From JBBQZO01 sp038207625 (GTDB taxonomy: Bacteria > Pseudomonadota > Gammaproteobacteria > Burkholderiales > Burkholderiaceae_D): a stretch of DNA of 64,000 nt. The stretch is taken from the NCBI GenBank assembly GCA_038207625.1, contig JBBQZO010000006.1:62001-126000 (forward strand). The letters are read 5' to 3'. Both the position numbers and the translations under genes were made by a program. The notes beneath the pieces are model-generated. The model was not told where the DNA came from. It saw only the letters and a program-made list of their open reading frames with translations, and searched no databases. Shown in pieces: positions 43,321 to 52,163 of this stretch; the first letter of the stretch is position 1; the number at the start of each line of letters is the position of its first letter.

Positions 43321-43360
43321 CACTTCACTTCACTTCACTTCACTTCACTTCACTTCACTT
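43321..43360. repeat. Pentanucleotide microsatellite (CACTT)x8
   Basis: Eight exact CACTT units are followed by a ninth with one change (TACTT). The tract lies between the 3' ends of trmB and recQ, about 70 bases past the recQ stop, so it is not in a coding region. Confidence 0.9.
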
Positions 43361-43429
43361 TACTTCAGCGCGGCACTGCGATGCGACGTGCTGCGGGACC
43401 TTCGCGCCGACTTGCACGTCGGCGGTGCG

Positions 43430-45250
43430 CTACAGCATCTCGCTGATCAAGGCGACGATCTCGTCGCCGTAGGAGGTGAGTTTTTTCTCGCCGACGCCGG
43501 TCACGCCGCGCAGATCCTGCAGCGACGTCGGCTGCACCTTGGCGATTTCGCGCAGCGTCGCGTCGACAAAAATGACATAGGCCGGCACGCCGTGTGCGCG
43601 CGCCGTCTCGACGCGCCACCAGCGCAGCTTGTCGAAGATCTTCTGCTCTTGCGTGGACAGGTCGCTCTCGACGTAACCCTTGGGCGCCGTCGTCGCGCGC
43701 TTCGGCTTGACCGGTTTCTGGTACTGGCGCAGCTGCACCTTCTGGCCGCCCTTGAGCACGGGGCGCGACGCGTCGGTCAGCTTCAGCGAACTGTACGATT
43801 CATGGTCGACGCTGATCAGGCCCAGCGCGATGGCCTGGCGCAGGATCGCGCGCCACTCCGCTTCGCTGCGCTCGGCGCCGATGCCGTACACCGACAGCGC
43901 ATCGTGGTGCCACTGCTTGATGCGGTCCGTCTCGACCCCGCGCAGCACGTCGATCACGTGGCCACCGGCGAAGCGCTGGTCGACCCGGTAAATCGTCGAC
44001 AGCAGTTTTTGCACCGGCACCGTGCCGTCGAACGAAATGGGTGGCACCAGGCAGGTGTCGCAATTGCCGCACGGCGTGGCCGGCTCGCCGAAATACTCGA
44101 GCAGGCGCATGCGCCGGCAGTTGAGCGTCTCGCACAGGCCCAGCATCGCGTCGAGTTTCACGCCCAGCACGCGCTTGAAGGTTTCGTCGGCTTCCGACTC
44201 GTCGATCATGCGCCGCTGCAGCACCACGTCCTGCAGGCCGTAGGCCATCCACGCGTTGGCCGGCTGGCCGTCGCGTCCCGCGCGTCCCGTTTCCTGGTAA
44301 TAGCCTTCAATACTTTTCGGCAGGTCGAGGTGGGCCACAAAGCGCACGTCGGGCTTGTCGATGCCCATCCCGAAGGCGATCGTGGCGACCATGACGATGC
44401 TTTCCTCGCGCAGAAAGCGGGCCTGGTTGGCGCTGCGTTTGGCGTACTCCATGCCGGCGTGATACGGCAGCGCCTTCAGGCCGTTTTCGTTGAGGAACTC
44501 GGCCGTCTCTTCGACTTTTTTGCGCGACAGGCAGTACACGATGCCGGCGTCGCTGCCATGTTCGGCCGTGATGAAGTCGAGCAGCTGTTTGCGCCCGTTG
44601 GCCTTCTCGACGATCTGGTAGCGGATGTTGGGACGGTCGAACGAGGAGACGAATTTGCGCGCGTCGTCCAGTTGCAAACGCAGCGCGATTTCGGCGCGCG
44701 TCTGGTGGTCGGCAGTGGCGGTGAGCGCGATGCGCGGCACGTTGGGAAAGCGCTCGTGCAGGATCGACAGCTTGATGTATTCGGGGCGGAAATCGTGGCC
44801 CCATTGCGACACGCAATGCGCTTCGTCGATCGCGAACAGCGCGATCTTGGACGCCTCGAACAGGTCCAGACAGCGCTGCGTCATCAGGCGCTCGGGCGCC
44901 ACGTAGACCAGGTCGATTTCGCCGCTGCGCACCAGCCGCTCGATGCGCATCGACTCTTCATACGTCTGGGTCGAATTGAGGAAGGCGGCGCGCACGCCCA
45001 CTTCGGCCAGCGCGTCGACCTGATCTTGCATCAGCGCGATCAAAGGCGAAATGACCACGCCCACGCCGTCGCGCACCAGCGCCGGAATCTGGTAACACAG
45101 CGACTTGCCGCCGCCGGTGGGCATCAGCACCAGCGCGTCGCCACCATTGCTGACATGGTCGACGATGTCGGCCTGCTGGCCGCGAAACGCGGGGTAGCCG
45201 AAGACCGTTTCTAGCAGGTGGAGGGCGCGTGCGCCGGTGTCGCTATGCAT
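43430..45250 (-). CDS. recQ: ATP-dependent DNA helicase RecQ
   Basis: The 3'-5' DNA helicase used in recombination and repair. The 606-residue protein has Walker A MPTGGGKSLCYQIP, DEAH in FAIDEAHCVSQWGHDFRPEY, and motif VI YYQETGRAGRDG. The zinc-binding Cys cluster (LCETLNCRR ... CGNCDTC), the winged-helix RQC part and a C-terminal HRDC domain (TARAHGVPAYVIFVDATL) are all present. Its start is 4 bases after the uppP stop, so uppP and recQ are cotranscribed leftward. Confidence 0.97.
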   Translation of the reverse strand: MHSDTGARALHLLETVFGYPAFRGQQADIVDHVSNGGDALVLMPTGGGKSLCYQIPALVRDGVGVVISPLIALMQDQVDALAEVGVRAAFLNSTQTYEESMRIERLVRSGEIDLVYVAPERLMTQRCLDLFEASKIALFAIDEAHCVSQWGHDFRPEYIKLSILHERFPNVPRIALTATADHQTRAEIALRLQLDDARKFVSSFDRPNIRYQIVEKANGRKQLLDFITAEHGSDAGIVYCLSRKKVEETAEFLNENGLKALPYHAGMEYAKRSANQARFLREESIVMVATIAFGMGIDKPDVRFVAHLDLPKSIEGYYQETGRAGRDGQPANAWMAYGLQDVVLQRRMIDESEADETFKRVLGVKLDAMLGLCETLNCRRMRLLEYFGEPATPCGNCDTCLVPPISFDGTVPVQKLLSTIYRVDQRFAGGHVIDVLRGVETDRIKQWHHDALSVYGIGAERSEAEWRAILRQAIALGLISVDHESYSSLKLTDASRPVLKGGQKVQLRQYQKPVKPKRATTAPKGYVESDLSTQEQKIFDKLRWWRVETARAHGVPAYVIFVDATLREIAKVQPTSLQDLRGVTGVGEKKLTSYGDEIVALISEML

Positions 45251-45254
45251 GATG

Positions 45255-46094
45255 TCAGTCCGCCCAAACTACCCAGCCGTAGTGGGCGCTGGCCAGCACC
45301 ACCATGCCGAAGCCGATGCGGTACCAGGCGAACGCGCTGAAATCGTGCGAGCTGATGTAACGCAGCAGCCAACGCACGCACAGGAAGGCGGAGATGAAGG
45401 CGGCCACGGTGCCCAGGCTAAACAGCGGGATGTCGGCGGCCGACAGCATCGCGCGCTCCTTGTACAGCGAATACACGGTCGCGCCCAGCAGCGTGGGGAT
45501 CGCCAGGAAGAACGAGAACTCGGTGGCAACGGTGCGCGACAGGCCGAACATCATGCCGCCGATGATGGTGGCGCCCGAGCGGCTGGTGCCGGGGATCAGC
45601 GCGAAGGTCTGGGCGATGCCGATCTTGAGCGAGTCCAGCGGGCTCATCTCGTCGACCGAATTGACGCGCGGGCCGACCGGGTTGGCCTTGGCGTGGCGCT
45701 CGACCAGCAAGATGATGACACCGCCGACGATGAAGGCCAGCGCCACCGGCACCGGCTTGAACAGCACGGCCTTGATCTTGCTGCTGAACAGTACGCCCAG
45801 CACGGCGGCCGGCATGAACGCGATCAGCACGTTGATGGCGAAGCGCTGCGACTTGGCGTCGCCGAACAGGCCGCTCAGTACGCTGGCGATGCGCTGGCGG
45901 TATTCCCAGCAGACGGCGAAGATCGCGCCGGCCTGGATGACGATTTCAAACACTTTCATTTTCTCTTCCATGCCTTTGAAACCGAGCAGGCTTTCGGCCA
46001 GGATCAGGTGGCCGGTGGAGGAAATAGGCAGAAATTCGGTGAAACCCTCCACCAGACCCATGATTATGACTTTAAGCGCGAGAATAATATCCAT
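45255..46094 (-). CDS. uppP: Undecaprenyl-diphosphate phosphatase
   Basis: Recycles undecaprenyl pyrophosphate to the monophosphate carrier lipid for peptidoglycan synthesis; bacitracin resistance follows from high activity. The 279-residue multi-helix membrane protein carries the two signature motifs EGFTEFLPISSTGHLIL and PGTSRSGATI. The ATG chosen begins MDIILALKVIIMGLVEG as in homologues; the open frame continues 31 codons upstream without similarity. Confidence 0.95.
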   Translation of the reverse strand: MDIILALKVIIMGLVEGFTEFLPISSTGHLILAESLLGFKGMEEKMKVFEIVIQAGAIFAVCWEYRQRIASVLSGLFGDAKSQRFAINVLIAFMPAAVLGVLFSSKIKAVLFKPVPVALAFIVGGVIILLVERHAKANPVGPRVNSVDEMSPLDSLKIGIAQTFALIPGTSRSGATIIGGMMFGLSRTVATEFSFFLAIPTLLGATVYSLYKERAMLSAADIPLFSLGTVAAFISAFLCVRWLLRYISSHDFSAFAWYRIGFGMVVLASAHYGWVVWAD

Positions 46095-46259
46095 GAATGA
46101 TTGTATTTGCAGGCTGTGCCTGGATGGTTGACGGGATCGATGCGTAGCGGCCCTGCGCAGGCGCACGGCGGGACCGAAGCTTACCATGCGCCGGCCGGTT
46201 CCCGGGCATCGGGGGCGTGCCGGTCCGGCTGCGCGCCTGTGTGGCGGGCCGGTTTGGCG

Positions 46260-46520
46260 CTAGCAGGTCAGGCGTTCCAGTGTAGCCAGGTAAAACATCG
46301 CGTGTTCGCGCGTGGCGCCGCACATCTCAGGCGAGGGTTGCAGGCCGGCGCACACGGCCGGGCGGCCAGCTTGCCCAAAAATCTTGCAGCCGTTGGCCTC
46401 GTCGAGCTGAATGCAGCGCACGCCGGCCGGCTTGCCATGGGGCATGCCCGGTATCGGGGACGAGATCGACGGCGCGGTGCAGCAGGCGCCGCAGCCGGGG
46501 CGGCAGGATAGGGTGGTCAC
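46260..46520 (-). CDS. YkgJ-family Cys-cluster (putative metal-binding) protein
   Basis: A small Cys-rich protein with the YkgJ pattern CRPGCGACCTAPSISSPIPG, then CIQLDEANGCKIFG and VCAGL...MCG. The Cys set probably binds zinc or iron-sulfur. The start is uncertain: homologues begin near the first Cys pair, so I use a GTG giving 86 residues, without a clear ribosome-binding site. The frame is open to 46703. It lies downstream of the BON gene on the same strand. Confidence 0.75.
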   Translation of the reverse strand: MTTLSCRPGCGACCTAPSISSPIPGMPHGKPAGVRCIQLDEANGCKIFGQAGRPAVCAGLQPSPEMCGATREHAMFYLATLERLTC

Positions 46521-46702
46521 GGGGTACGCTAATGGGTGGCAGGCGAGGCGGACTATACCAGAACGTCCTGGCGGACCGGACGCGCGCATGCGCCTGACGC
46601 TGCGCCTTGCGCTTGCCGTTCGCGTCGCCGGCGGTGGTGTCTGGCCGGGGCGCGCGCCGCAGTATTCTCTGCGACCCAGCGCAGGCGATCGGCCCGGCGC
46701 CA

Positions 46703-47353
46703 CTAGATGGCCATCGTGATGCGGTTCTCGATATGCACCACGCCCGGCGCCAGCCAGGCCGCTTGCTCGGCCGCCTCGCGCTCGCCCCAGGTTTGCACGG
46801 TGCCGCGCAACGTCACCTCGCCGCCGTTGGCCTCGACCGTGATGTGACTCGCTTCGATTTCTGCATTGCGCTTGAGGGCATCCTCGATCTTGCGTTTGAT
46901 TTCAAGCGGCTGGACCGTCGGTCGGAGGGAAATCAGATTGCTCACGCCCTTGACGCCATGGATGCGGCGCACCGCCTCTTCGGCGCGGGTGCGCTGGAAA
47001 TGCCATTCGACTTCGCCTTCAAGGCGCAGGTAGCCGTGGTTGACGATGGTTTTCAGCGCGTCCCACGCGTGCGGCAACTGCGCCTTGAGGACCGCCACGG
47101 CGTCCCTGGCGATGTCCGGGTCTGCCCGCGTTGTGCTGCCCAGATTGACCGCGATGTCATTGGCCACCGCGCGCACGCCGCCGATGCGTTTGGCGGCGCG
47201 CTCGGCCTGCAGCTTCTGGCTGTAGCTGCGCACGAAGCCGGTCAGCGTGACCACGCTGTCGTTGACGATGACGCCGATCTCGGCGGCATGGATGTCGGCA
47301 TCCCATTCCAGTTCATGCTCGACATTCTTCTTGATCTCGCTGTCCGACGTCAT
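46703..47353 (-). CDS. Triple BON-domain protein
   Basis: A 216-residue protein of three BON domains, each with the pattern D-x-x-I...V-x-x-V-x-x-G-x-V-x-L-x-G-x-V (for example VIVNDSVVTLTGFV, VNHGYLRLEGEVEW and VEANGGEVTLRGTVQ). BON modules bind membranes or ligands, as in OsmY. No signal peptide is evident, so it may act in the cytoplasm or at the inner face. GGAGGTCAT lies just before the ATG. Confidence 0.9.
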   Translation of the reverse strand: MTSDSEIKKNVEHELEWDADIHAAEIGVIVNDSVVTLTGFVRSYSQKLQAERAAKRIGGVRAVANDIAVNLGSTTRADPDIARDAVAVLKAQLPHAWDALKTIVNHGYLRLEGEVEWHFQRTRAEEAVRRIHGVKGVSNLISLRPTVQPLEIKRKIEDALKRNAEIEASHITVEANGGEVTLRGTVQTWGEREAAEQAAWLAPGVVHIENRITMAI

Positions 47354-47687
47354 GATGACCTCCGCAATGTGGTTGGCGCAAGCGCCGGCGCTTGCGCAAT
47401 GGGCGCGCGACGCGGCGCGTCTGGCGCCGTGCCGCTGGTAGCAGGATCAGCATCGCACCGCTTGCGCGCGCACGATTGAGACGAATCAGCCAGACCGCTC
47501 TGGCGCGCTGCGCGCTGTGTTCTGGCCGCCGCGTTGGGCTGGACGCGCCCGCGTCGCTCTGCGGCGTATCAAGGATGCGTCAATCGTGAAGACTAGACTG
47601 GGGGCGCCGACCAGCGCTTCGTCGGCTCAATGCGGGCTCCCCGGAGCCGCCACCGAATTCGCTACAACCGTCATTGCGAGGTGTCCC
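47354..47687. promoter_or_regulatory. Intergenic region between BON gene and lipoprotein gene
   Basis: These 334 bases hold no supportable gene. A 22-bp perfect palindrome near the BON start is listed separately; otherwise I see nothing distinct. Confidence 0.45.
47376..47397. promoter_or_regulatory. 22-bp perfect palindrome upstream of the BON gene
   Basis: GCGCAAGCGCC and GGCGCTTGCGC abut directly, 23 bases before the BON start codon. It could be a regulator site or an mRNA hairpin near the ribosome-binding site. Confidence 0.4.
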
Positions 47688-48188
47688 ATGCGAACAACGA
47701 TCACGATGCCGGCCCTCGCCTTGCTCGGTCTGGGGCTGGCAGCTTGCACCACCACCGGCACCGGCGGCGGACAGGTGGCGGGGCCGGGAGGGCAGAGCGC
47801 GCCGGTCGCCTTCAGCTGGATCAGCCAGGACGGCGGTATGTCCGGCAGCATGACGGCCACGCTGGCCGGTACCAGTTATCAAGGGCGCTTCTTCCAGATC
47901 ACCCAGCAGACCCGCGCCGAGGTGCTGATGCCGCTGTGGTCGCACTGGCGGCGCGGCTGGTATGACTGGCCGTACTGGGGCGACCCGATGACGTCGGTCT
48001 ATCCGGCCACCCAGTTCATCACCCGCTACAGCGGCAAGGTGGTGGCCACGCTGGCCGCCGGCGCCGACCAGAACATGCGCTGCCGCTTCCATCTGGTGGC
48101 GCCGGCACGCGGCATGTCCGGTGGCGGCGAGGGCGAATGCCAGATGTCGGACGGGCGCACCGTGCGCGCCGATTTCGCCGCCAGGTAG
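47688..48188 (+). CDS. Lipoprotein of unknown function
   Basis: A 166-residue lipoprotein: MRTTITMPALALLGLGLAAC with lipobox LAAC and lipidated Cys at 20. The mature domain is beta-rich with GSMTATLAGTSYQGRFF, a Trp-rich stretch (HWRRGWYDWPYWGDP) and GECQMSDGRTVRADF at the end. No family is recognised. It is 70 bases upstream of the HtrA-type protease on the same strand, possibly cotranscribed. The start is fixed by the signal; the longer open frame has none. Confidence 0.8.
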   Translation: MRTTITMPALALLGLGLAACTTTGTGGGQVAGPGGQSAPVAFSWISQDGGMSGSMTATLAGTSYQGRFFQITQQTRAEVLMPLWSHWRRGWYDWPYWGDPMTSVYPATQFITRYSGKVVATLAAGADQNMRCRFHLVAPARGMSGGGEGECQMSDGRTVRADFAAR

Positions 48189-48258
48189 GTTCTTCCGGCG
48201 CTGCTCCGTCGGGCCTGTGCGCCATCCCCGACGGGATGGCGTCGTCAGCGAGGCGAGC

Positions 48259-49749
48259 ATGCATAGTATTTGCAGATGCAAGGTGGTATTGCTGGCGGGC
48301 TTGCTGGCGCTGGCGGCATGCTCGGCATCGAATCGCGACAGCGCACCGGATAGCCCGAGCGCCGGCTCGGCCCAGTCGGCCGTCGCCGCAGCGCAGCCGG
48401 GCGTCGGGACGGGCCCGCCTGCGTCCGCGCCGTCCGCCGGCTTGCCCGACTTCGTCGCACTGGTCAAACTGGAGGGGCCGGCGGTCGTCAACATCAGCAG
48501 CATCCGCACCGTGCGCGACAGTCGCGACGGGGCCGAGTTCGGCGCCGACGACGCGGTCGCCGAGTTGTTCCGGCGCTACCTGCCACCGTCCGCGCCGCGC
48601 GAATTTCTCGCTCGTTCGCTCGGATCGGGCTTCATCATCAGCGCCGACGGCTACATCGTCACCAACGCGCACGTGGTGGCCAATACCGACGAAGTGACTG
48701 TCAAGTTCACCGACCGCAAGGAATACAAGGCCAGGGTGGTGGGCGTGGACGTGCGCTCCGATATTGGCCTGCTCAAAATCGACGCGCAGGGCTTGCCGGT
48801 GGTGCGCATCGGCGACATGGCCCGGACCGAGGTGGGCCAATGGGTGGCGGCGATCGGCGCGCCGTTCGGCTTCGAGAACAGCGTCACGGCCGGCATCGTC
48901 AGCGCCATGGGCCGTTCGCTGCCCGAGGAAAATGAAGTGCCCTTCATCCAGACCGATGTGGCCCTCAACCCGGGCAATTCGGGCGGACCGCTGTTCAATC
49001 TGCGTGGCGAGGTGATCGGCGTGAACTCGCAGATCTACAGCCGCACCGGCGGCTACATGGGGCTGTCGTTCGCCGTGCCGATCGATGTGGCGATGGACGT
49101 CGTCAAGCAGTTGCGTGCGTCCGGCAAAATCACGCGCGGACGCATCGGCGTGCAGGTGCAGGAACTGTCGGCCCAGCTGGCCGCCTCGTTCGGCCTGTCG
49201 GACGCCGGCGGCGCGCTGGTCGCGCTGATCGAACCGGACGGTCCGGCCGCCCGGGCCGGTATCCTGCCCGGCGACGTGGTGCGCCGGTTTGACGACCAAG
49301 CGGTCCAAAGCGGCGCCGAGCTGGTGCGCATGGTATCGGCCAGCAAGCCCGGTACGCGTGTCAGGCTCGAGATTTGGCGCGCCGGCGCCAGCCGCGTCGT
49401 CACCGTGCTGCTGGGGGAACTGGCGCCCGAGCGCGCCGCCTCGCAGGTACGCGTGACCGCACCCGAGCAGGCGGTCGATCCGGCCGGGCTGGCCTTGCAG
49501 GGGTTGGCGCCCGAGCAGCGCGCCCAGCTTGGCCTGAGCCACGGTTTGGCCGTGCTGGCCGTGACGGGGCAGGCCGCGCGCGCGGGCGTGCGGCCGGGCG
49601 ACGTGGTGCTGGCGATCAACGATGTGCGCGCGCTGACGGTGGCGCAATTCGAGGACCAGCTGCTGCGCCACAGCGGGCGGCCGGTGGCGCTGCTGATCCG
49701 GCGCGGCACCGACACGCTGTACATGGCGCTGCGCGGGCAGGACGACTGA
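48259..49749 (+). CDS. HtrA/Deg-type serine protease, predicted lipoprotein
   Basis: A 496-residue periplasmic quality-control protease. The catalytic triad is H138 (TNAHVV), D168 (RSDIGLLKI) and S241 (NPGNSGGP). Two PDZ domains follow (GRIGVQVQEL..., and a second at about 405-485 with GQAARAGVRPGDVVLAIND). The N-terminus has lipobox LAAC with Cys21, so the protein is probably lipid-anchored, unlike soluble DegP or DegQ. The ATG is placed by this signal; the frame is open further upstream. Confidence 0.93.
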   Translation: MHSICRCKVVLLAGLLALAACSASNRDSAPDSPSAGSAQSAVAAAQPGVGTGPPASAPSAGLPDFVALVKLEGPAVVNISSIRTVRDSRDGAEFGADDAVAELFRRYLPPSAPREFLARSLGSGFIISADGYIVTNAHVVANTDEVTVKFTDRKEYKARVVGVDVRSDIGLLKIDAQGLPVVRIGDMARTEVGQWVAAIGAPFGFENSVTAGIVSAMGRSLPEENEVPFIQTDVALNPGNSGGPLFNLRGEVIGVNSQIYSRTGGYMGLSFAVPIDVAMDVVKQLRASGKITRGRIGVQVQELSAQLAASFGLSDAGGALVALIEPDGPAARAGILPGDVVRRFDDQAVQSGAELVRMVSASKPGTRVRLEIWRAGASRVVTVLLGELAPERAASQVRVTAPEQAVDPAGLALQGLAPEQRAQLGLSHGLAVLAVTGQAARAGVRPGDVVLAINDVRALTVAQFEDQLLRHSGRPVALLIRRGTDTLYMALRGQDD

Positions 49750-49752
49750 GTC

Positions 49753-50754
49753 TCAGTCTGCCCACGGCAACAACACGGCGGCGCCGGCGATGCGCCCGTG
49801 GCGCAGGTCGGCCAGCGCCTCATTGGCGCGCGCCAGCGGGTAGCTCACGCTGTGGCTGCGGACCGGCACCTGCGGCGCCAGCGCCAGGAATTGCTCGCCG
49901 TCTTCGCGCGTCAGGTTGGCCACTGAGCGCAGGCAGCGCTCGCCCCACAGGTCGGCGTAGGCAAAGGCGGGGATGTCGCTCATGTGGATGCCCCCGCACA
50001 CCACGCAGCCGCCCTTGGCGACGGCGCGCAGCGCGACCGGCACCAGTGCGCCGACGGGCGCAAAAATGAGCGCCGCATCGAGCGGGCGCGGCGCGCGCGC
50101 GCTGGACGGGCCGGCCCAGCTTGCGCCCAGCGCGCGCGCGAAACGCTGGCCGGCCAGGTCGCCGTCGCGGGTGAACGCGTAGACCCGGCGGCCCTGATGC
50201 AGCGCCACCTGGGTGATCAGGTGGGCGGCTGCGCCAAAGCCGTAGATGCCCAGCTCGCGGCCAGGTCCGGCCAGGCGCAGCGCGCGGTATCCGATCAGGC
50301 CGGCGCACAGCAGCGGCGCCGCTTCGGCGTCGGAAAAGTGCTCTGGCATGGCGAAGCAGTAGCGCTGATCGGCCAGCGCGTATTGCGCGTAGCCGCCGTC
50401 GATGTGGTAGCCGGTGAAGCGCGCCTTGGCGCACAGGTTTTCGCGTCCCGTGCGGCAATAGCGGCAGTTGCCGCAGGTCCAGCCCAGCCATGGCACGCCG
50501 ACCCGCGCGCCGACGCCAAAACGGGTGGCGCGCGCGCCGGTGCGCTCGATCACGCCGACGATTTCATGGCCCAGTATCAGCGGCAGTTTCGGCCTGGCCA
50601 GCTCGCCGTCGATGATGTGCAGGTCGGTGCGGCACACGGCGCAGGCGCCCACCCGGATCAGCACCTGCTCGGGACCGGGATGCGGCGTGCGCACGCTGGC
50701 GCGCAGCAGCGCCTTGCCGCAGCCGGTAAACAGCATTGCTTGCATCGCATGCAT
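49753..50754 (-). CDS. Zinc-dependent alcohol dehydrogenase
   Basis: A 333-residue medium-chain dehydrogenase. Catalytic zinc ligands are in CAVCRTDLH and GHEIVGVIE, and the structural zinc set is CGNCRYCRTGRENLC. The nucleotide loop is GIYGFGAAAHL. Homologues of this AdhA type oxidise or reduce small alcohols. Three in-frame ATGs (50754, 50745, 50736) make the start slightly uncertain. It follows the alpha/beta hydrolase by 53 bases on the same strand and is convergent with the HtrA gene. Confidence 0.92.
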   Translation of the reverse strand: MHAMQAMLFTGCGKALLRASVRTPHPGPEQVLIRVGACAVCRTDLHIIDGELARPKLPLILGHEIVGVIERTGARATRFGVGARVGVPWLGWTCGNCRYCRTGRENLCAKARFTGYHIDGGYAQYALADQRYCFAMPEHFSDAEAAPLLCAGLIGYRALRLAGPGRELGIYGFGAAAHLITQVALHQGRRVYAFTRDGDLAGQRFARALGASWAGPSSARAPRPLDAALIFAPVGALVPVALRAVAKGGCVVCGGIHMSDIPAFAYADLWGERCLRSVANLTREDGEQFLALAPQVPVRSHSVSYPLARANEALADLRHGRIAGAAVLLPWAD

Positions 50755-50807
50755 GACATGGGCCGGCGCCGGGAGCCGGTGTGCAGTGAGCCTGCACCCA
50801 GCATGGC

Positions 50808-52082
50808 CTAAGCGAGCGCTGGCGCGGCTGCGCGCGCGCAAGCGGGCGCGTCGTGCCCAGCCTGCGCTTGCTGCGCGCGCGCCGGCATCGCTTTGGCCAG
50901 CCAGTCAAACATGCGCTGCTCGACCTGGCTGCGCGCCATCGGCTCGCAGTGGCCGTCAGCACCGTCCTCGGCGGCAAAATGGGCCAGCGTCTTTTCGCAG
51001 CGTAACTGCTGGTAGATCTGCGACGTCTGCCCCGGCCAGAACTGCTCGCCTTCCGGCTCGCACAGCAGGATCGGGCAGCGGATCTGTCCGCACAGCTCGC
51101 CCAGATTATGCTGGCGCGCCGCCGTGAAGGCCTGAAACGCGCTGGCGGTGCGGTAAGGGCGCATCCGCATCGCCAGCGTCTGGCGCGCCACGCGCGACCA
51201 TGTCAGACCCCATCCCAGATGGCGGTTAAAGCGTGCCGCGTCGCCGGCGTCGAGCAGGGCGCGCAGCGAACGCGGCAAGTGCGCCTCCCAGGCCGCGCTC
51301 AGTGTGTGCGCGGCCGGGTCGGCGATGCCGGCGGCGATGCGCCGCTCGGACGCTAGCGCGCGCAGCGCCCAGTGCCCGCCCTGGCTGGCGCCATACAGCG
51401 CGATGCGGCTGGCGTCGACGTCGGCCCGCCCGGTGACGGCGTCGAGCACCGGGCCGATCACGTTTTCCCAGTCGTGCCGAAACGGTATGCCCTGGCGCAC
51501 CAGCGCCGCACCCTGGCCCGGACCGTCGAAGATCAGCGCGTGGTAGCCGCGCGCCACCGCCGCCGCCGCGCCCCAGAGCCACATCGCATGGATGGGCGCG
51601 TCGGCGCCGTTGGCGATGATCAACAGCGGACGCGGCTGTCCGCTGTCGTCGGCCCGGCAAAAATAGCCGGGCAGGGTAGTGCCTTCGTAAGCGATGGCGA
51701 GCGGCGTGATGGCCGCGCCGGACAGGGCGACGAACTGGTCCCAGCAATGGCGGCTTTTTTCCCAGGTCGGCTCATAGCGCGCCGGATCGGCGGTGCCGTC
51801 GAGCGTGACGGTGGCGCGCGCGTAGTGGCCGGCCGCGCGCAAATAGGCCAGTCGCGCGCTGAGCGCTTGGCCGTTGCGCGCGCTGTGCTCGGCGCTGGCG
51901 CAGACGCGCTCGCCCACGGCGTGCCAGGCGCGGTGCCAGCTTTCGAAGTCGCCGTCCTTGATGCGGGCCACCGTCGCGAGCACTTCGCCGGCGTCGGCGC
52001 CCTGTTGATAGATGCCGCCCAGCGCCACCTTGGTGGAAAAATTGAACTGCGCGTTGCGGAAGAATTGATTTGCTGGCTTCAT
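50808..52082 (-). CDS. Alpha/beta hydrolase (FrsA/dienelactone-type esterase-like)
   Basis: A 424-residue hydrolase with a helical N-terminal cap (about 1-130), then the fold with IANGADAPIHAMWLWGAA, nucleophile elbow YGASQGGHWALRAL and a C-terminal acid and His region (LLCEPEGEQF, DGADGHCEPMAR). The layout resembles 2,6-dihydropseudooxynicotine hydrolase-like enzymes; the substrate is unknown. I use the second ATG because the first (52094) lies inside a regulator palindrome. It is divergent from padR and probably repressed by it. Confidence 0.85.
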   Translation of the reverse strand: MKPANQFFRNAQFNFSTKVALGGIYQQGADAGEVLATVARIKDGDFESWHRAWHAVGERVCASAEHSARNGQALSARLAYLRAAGHYARATVTLDGTADPARYEPTWEKSRHCWDQFVALSGAAITPLAIAYEGTTLPGYFCRADDSGQPRPLLIIANGADAPIHAMWLWGAAAAVARGYHALIFDGPGQGAALVRQGIPFRHDWENVIGPVLDAVTGRADVDASRIALYGASQGGHWALRALASERRIAAGIADPAAHTLSAAWEAHLPRSLRALLDAGDAARFNRHLGWGLTWSRVARQTLAMRMRPYRTASAFQAFTAARQHNLGELCGQIRCPILLCEPEGEQFWPGQTSQIYQQLRCEKTLAHFAAEDGADGHCEPMARSQVEQRMFDWLAKAMPARAQQAQAGHDAPACARAAAPALA

Positions 52083-52092
52083 GATGGCATCC

Positions 52093-52112
52093 ATATGTCG
52101 TTGTTGACATAT
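52093..52112. promoter_or_regulatory. PadR operator 1 (ATATGTC-N6-GACATAT)
   Basis: A perfect 7-bp inverted repeat with 6-base spacer, identical in arms and spacing to the copy at 52135. It lies just upstream of the hydrolase gene. Confidence 0.8.
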
Positions 52113-52128
52113 GCAGTGTCCAGTGTTT

Positions 52129-52157
52129 TTGCCGATATGTCAATCACGACATATAAT
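52129..52157 (+). promoter_or_regulatory. padR promoter overlapping operator 2
   Basis: TTGCCG (52129-52134), a 17-base spacer and a perfect TATAAT (52152-52157). The second operator fills the spacer, so bound PadR would block polymerase. Transcription should start close to the padR ATG at 52164. Confidence 0.7.
52135..52154. promoter_or_regulatory. PadR operator 2 (ATATGTC-N6-GACATAT)
   Basis: Second copy of the same palindrome, 42 bases from the first (four helical turns), which would place both dimers on one face of the DNA. Confidence 0.8.
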
Positions 52158-52163
52158 GATGGC

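Noticed and set aside
43214..45214. A 666-codon plus frame antisense to recQ
   Set aside because: RecQ is certain by motifs; the opposite frame contains the CACTT tract translated as low-complexity residues and has no domains.
51372..52163. An N-terminal extension of PadR by 264 codons
   Set aside because: The added part is antisense to the hydrolase and runs through the promoter and operators; the winged helix starts at 52164.
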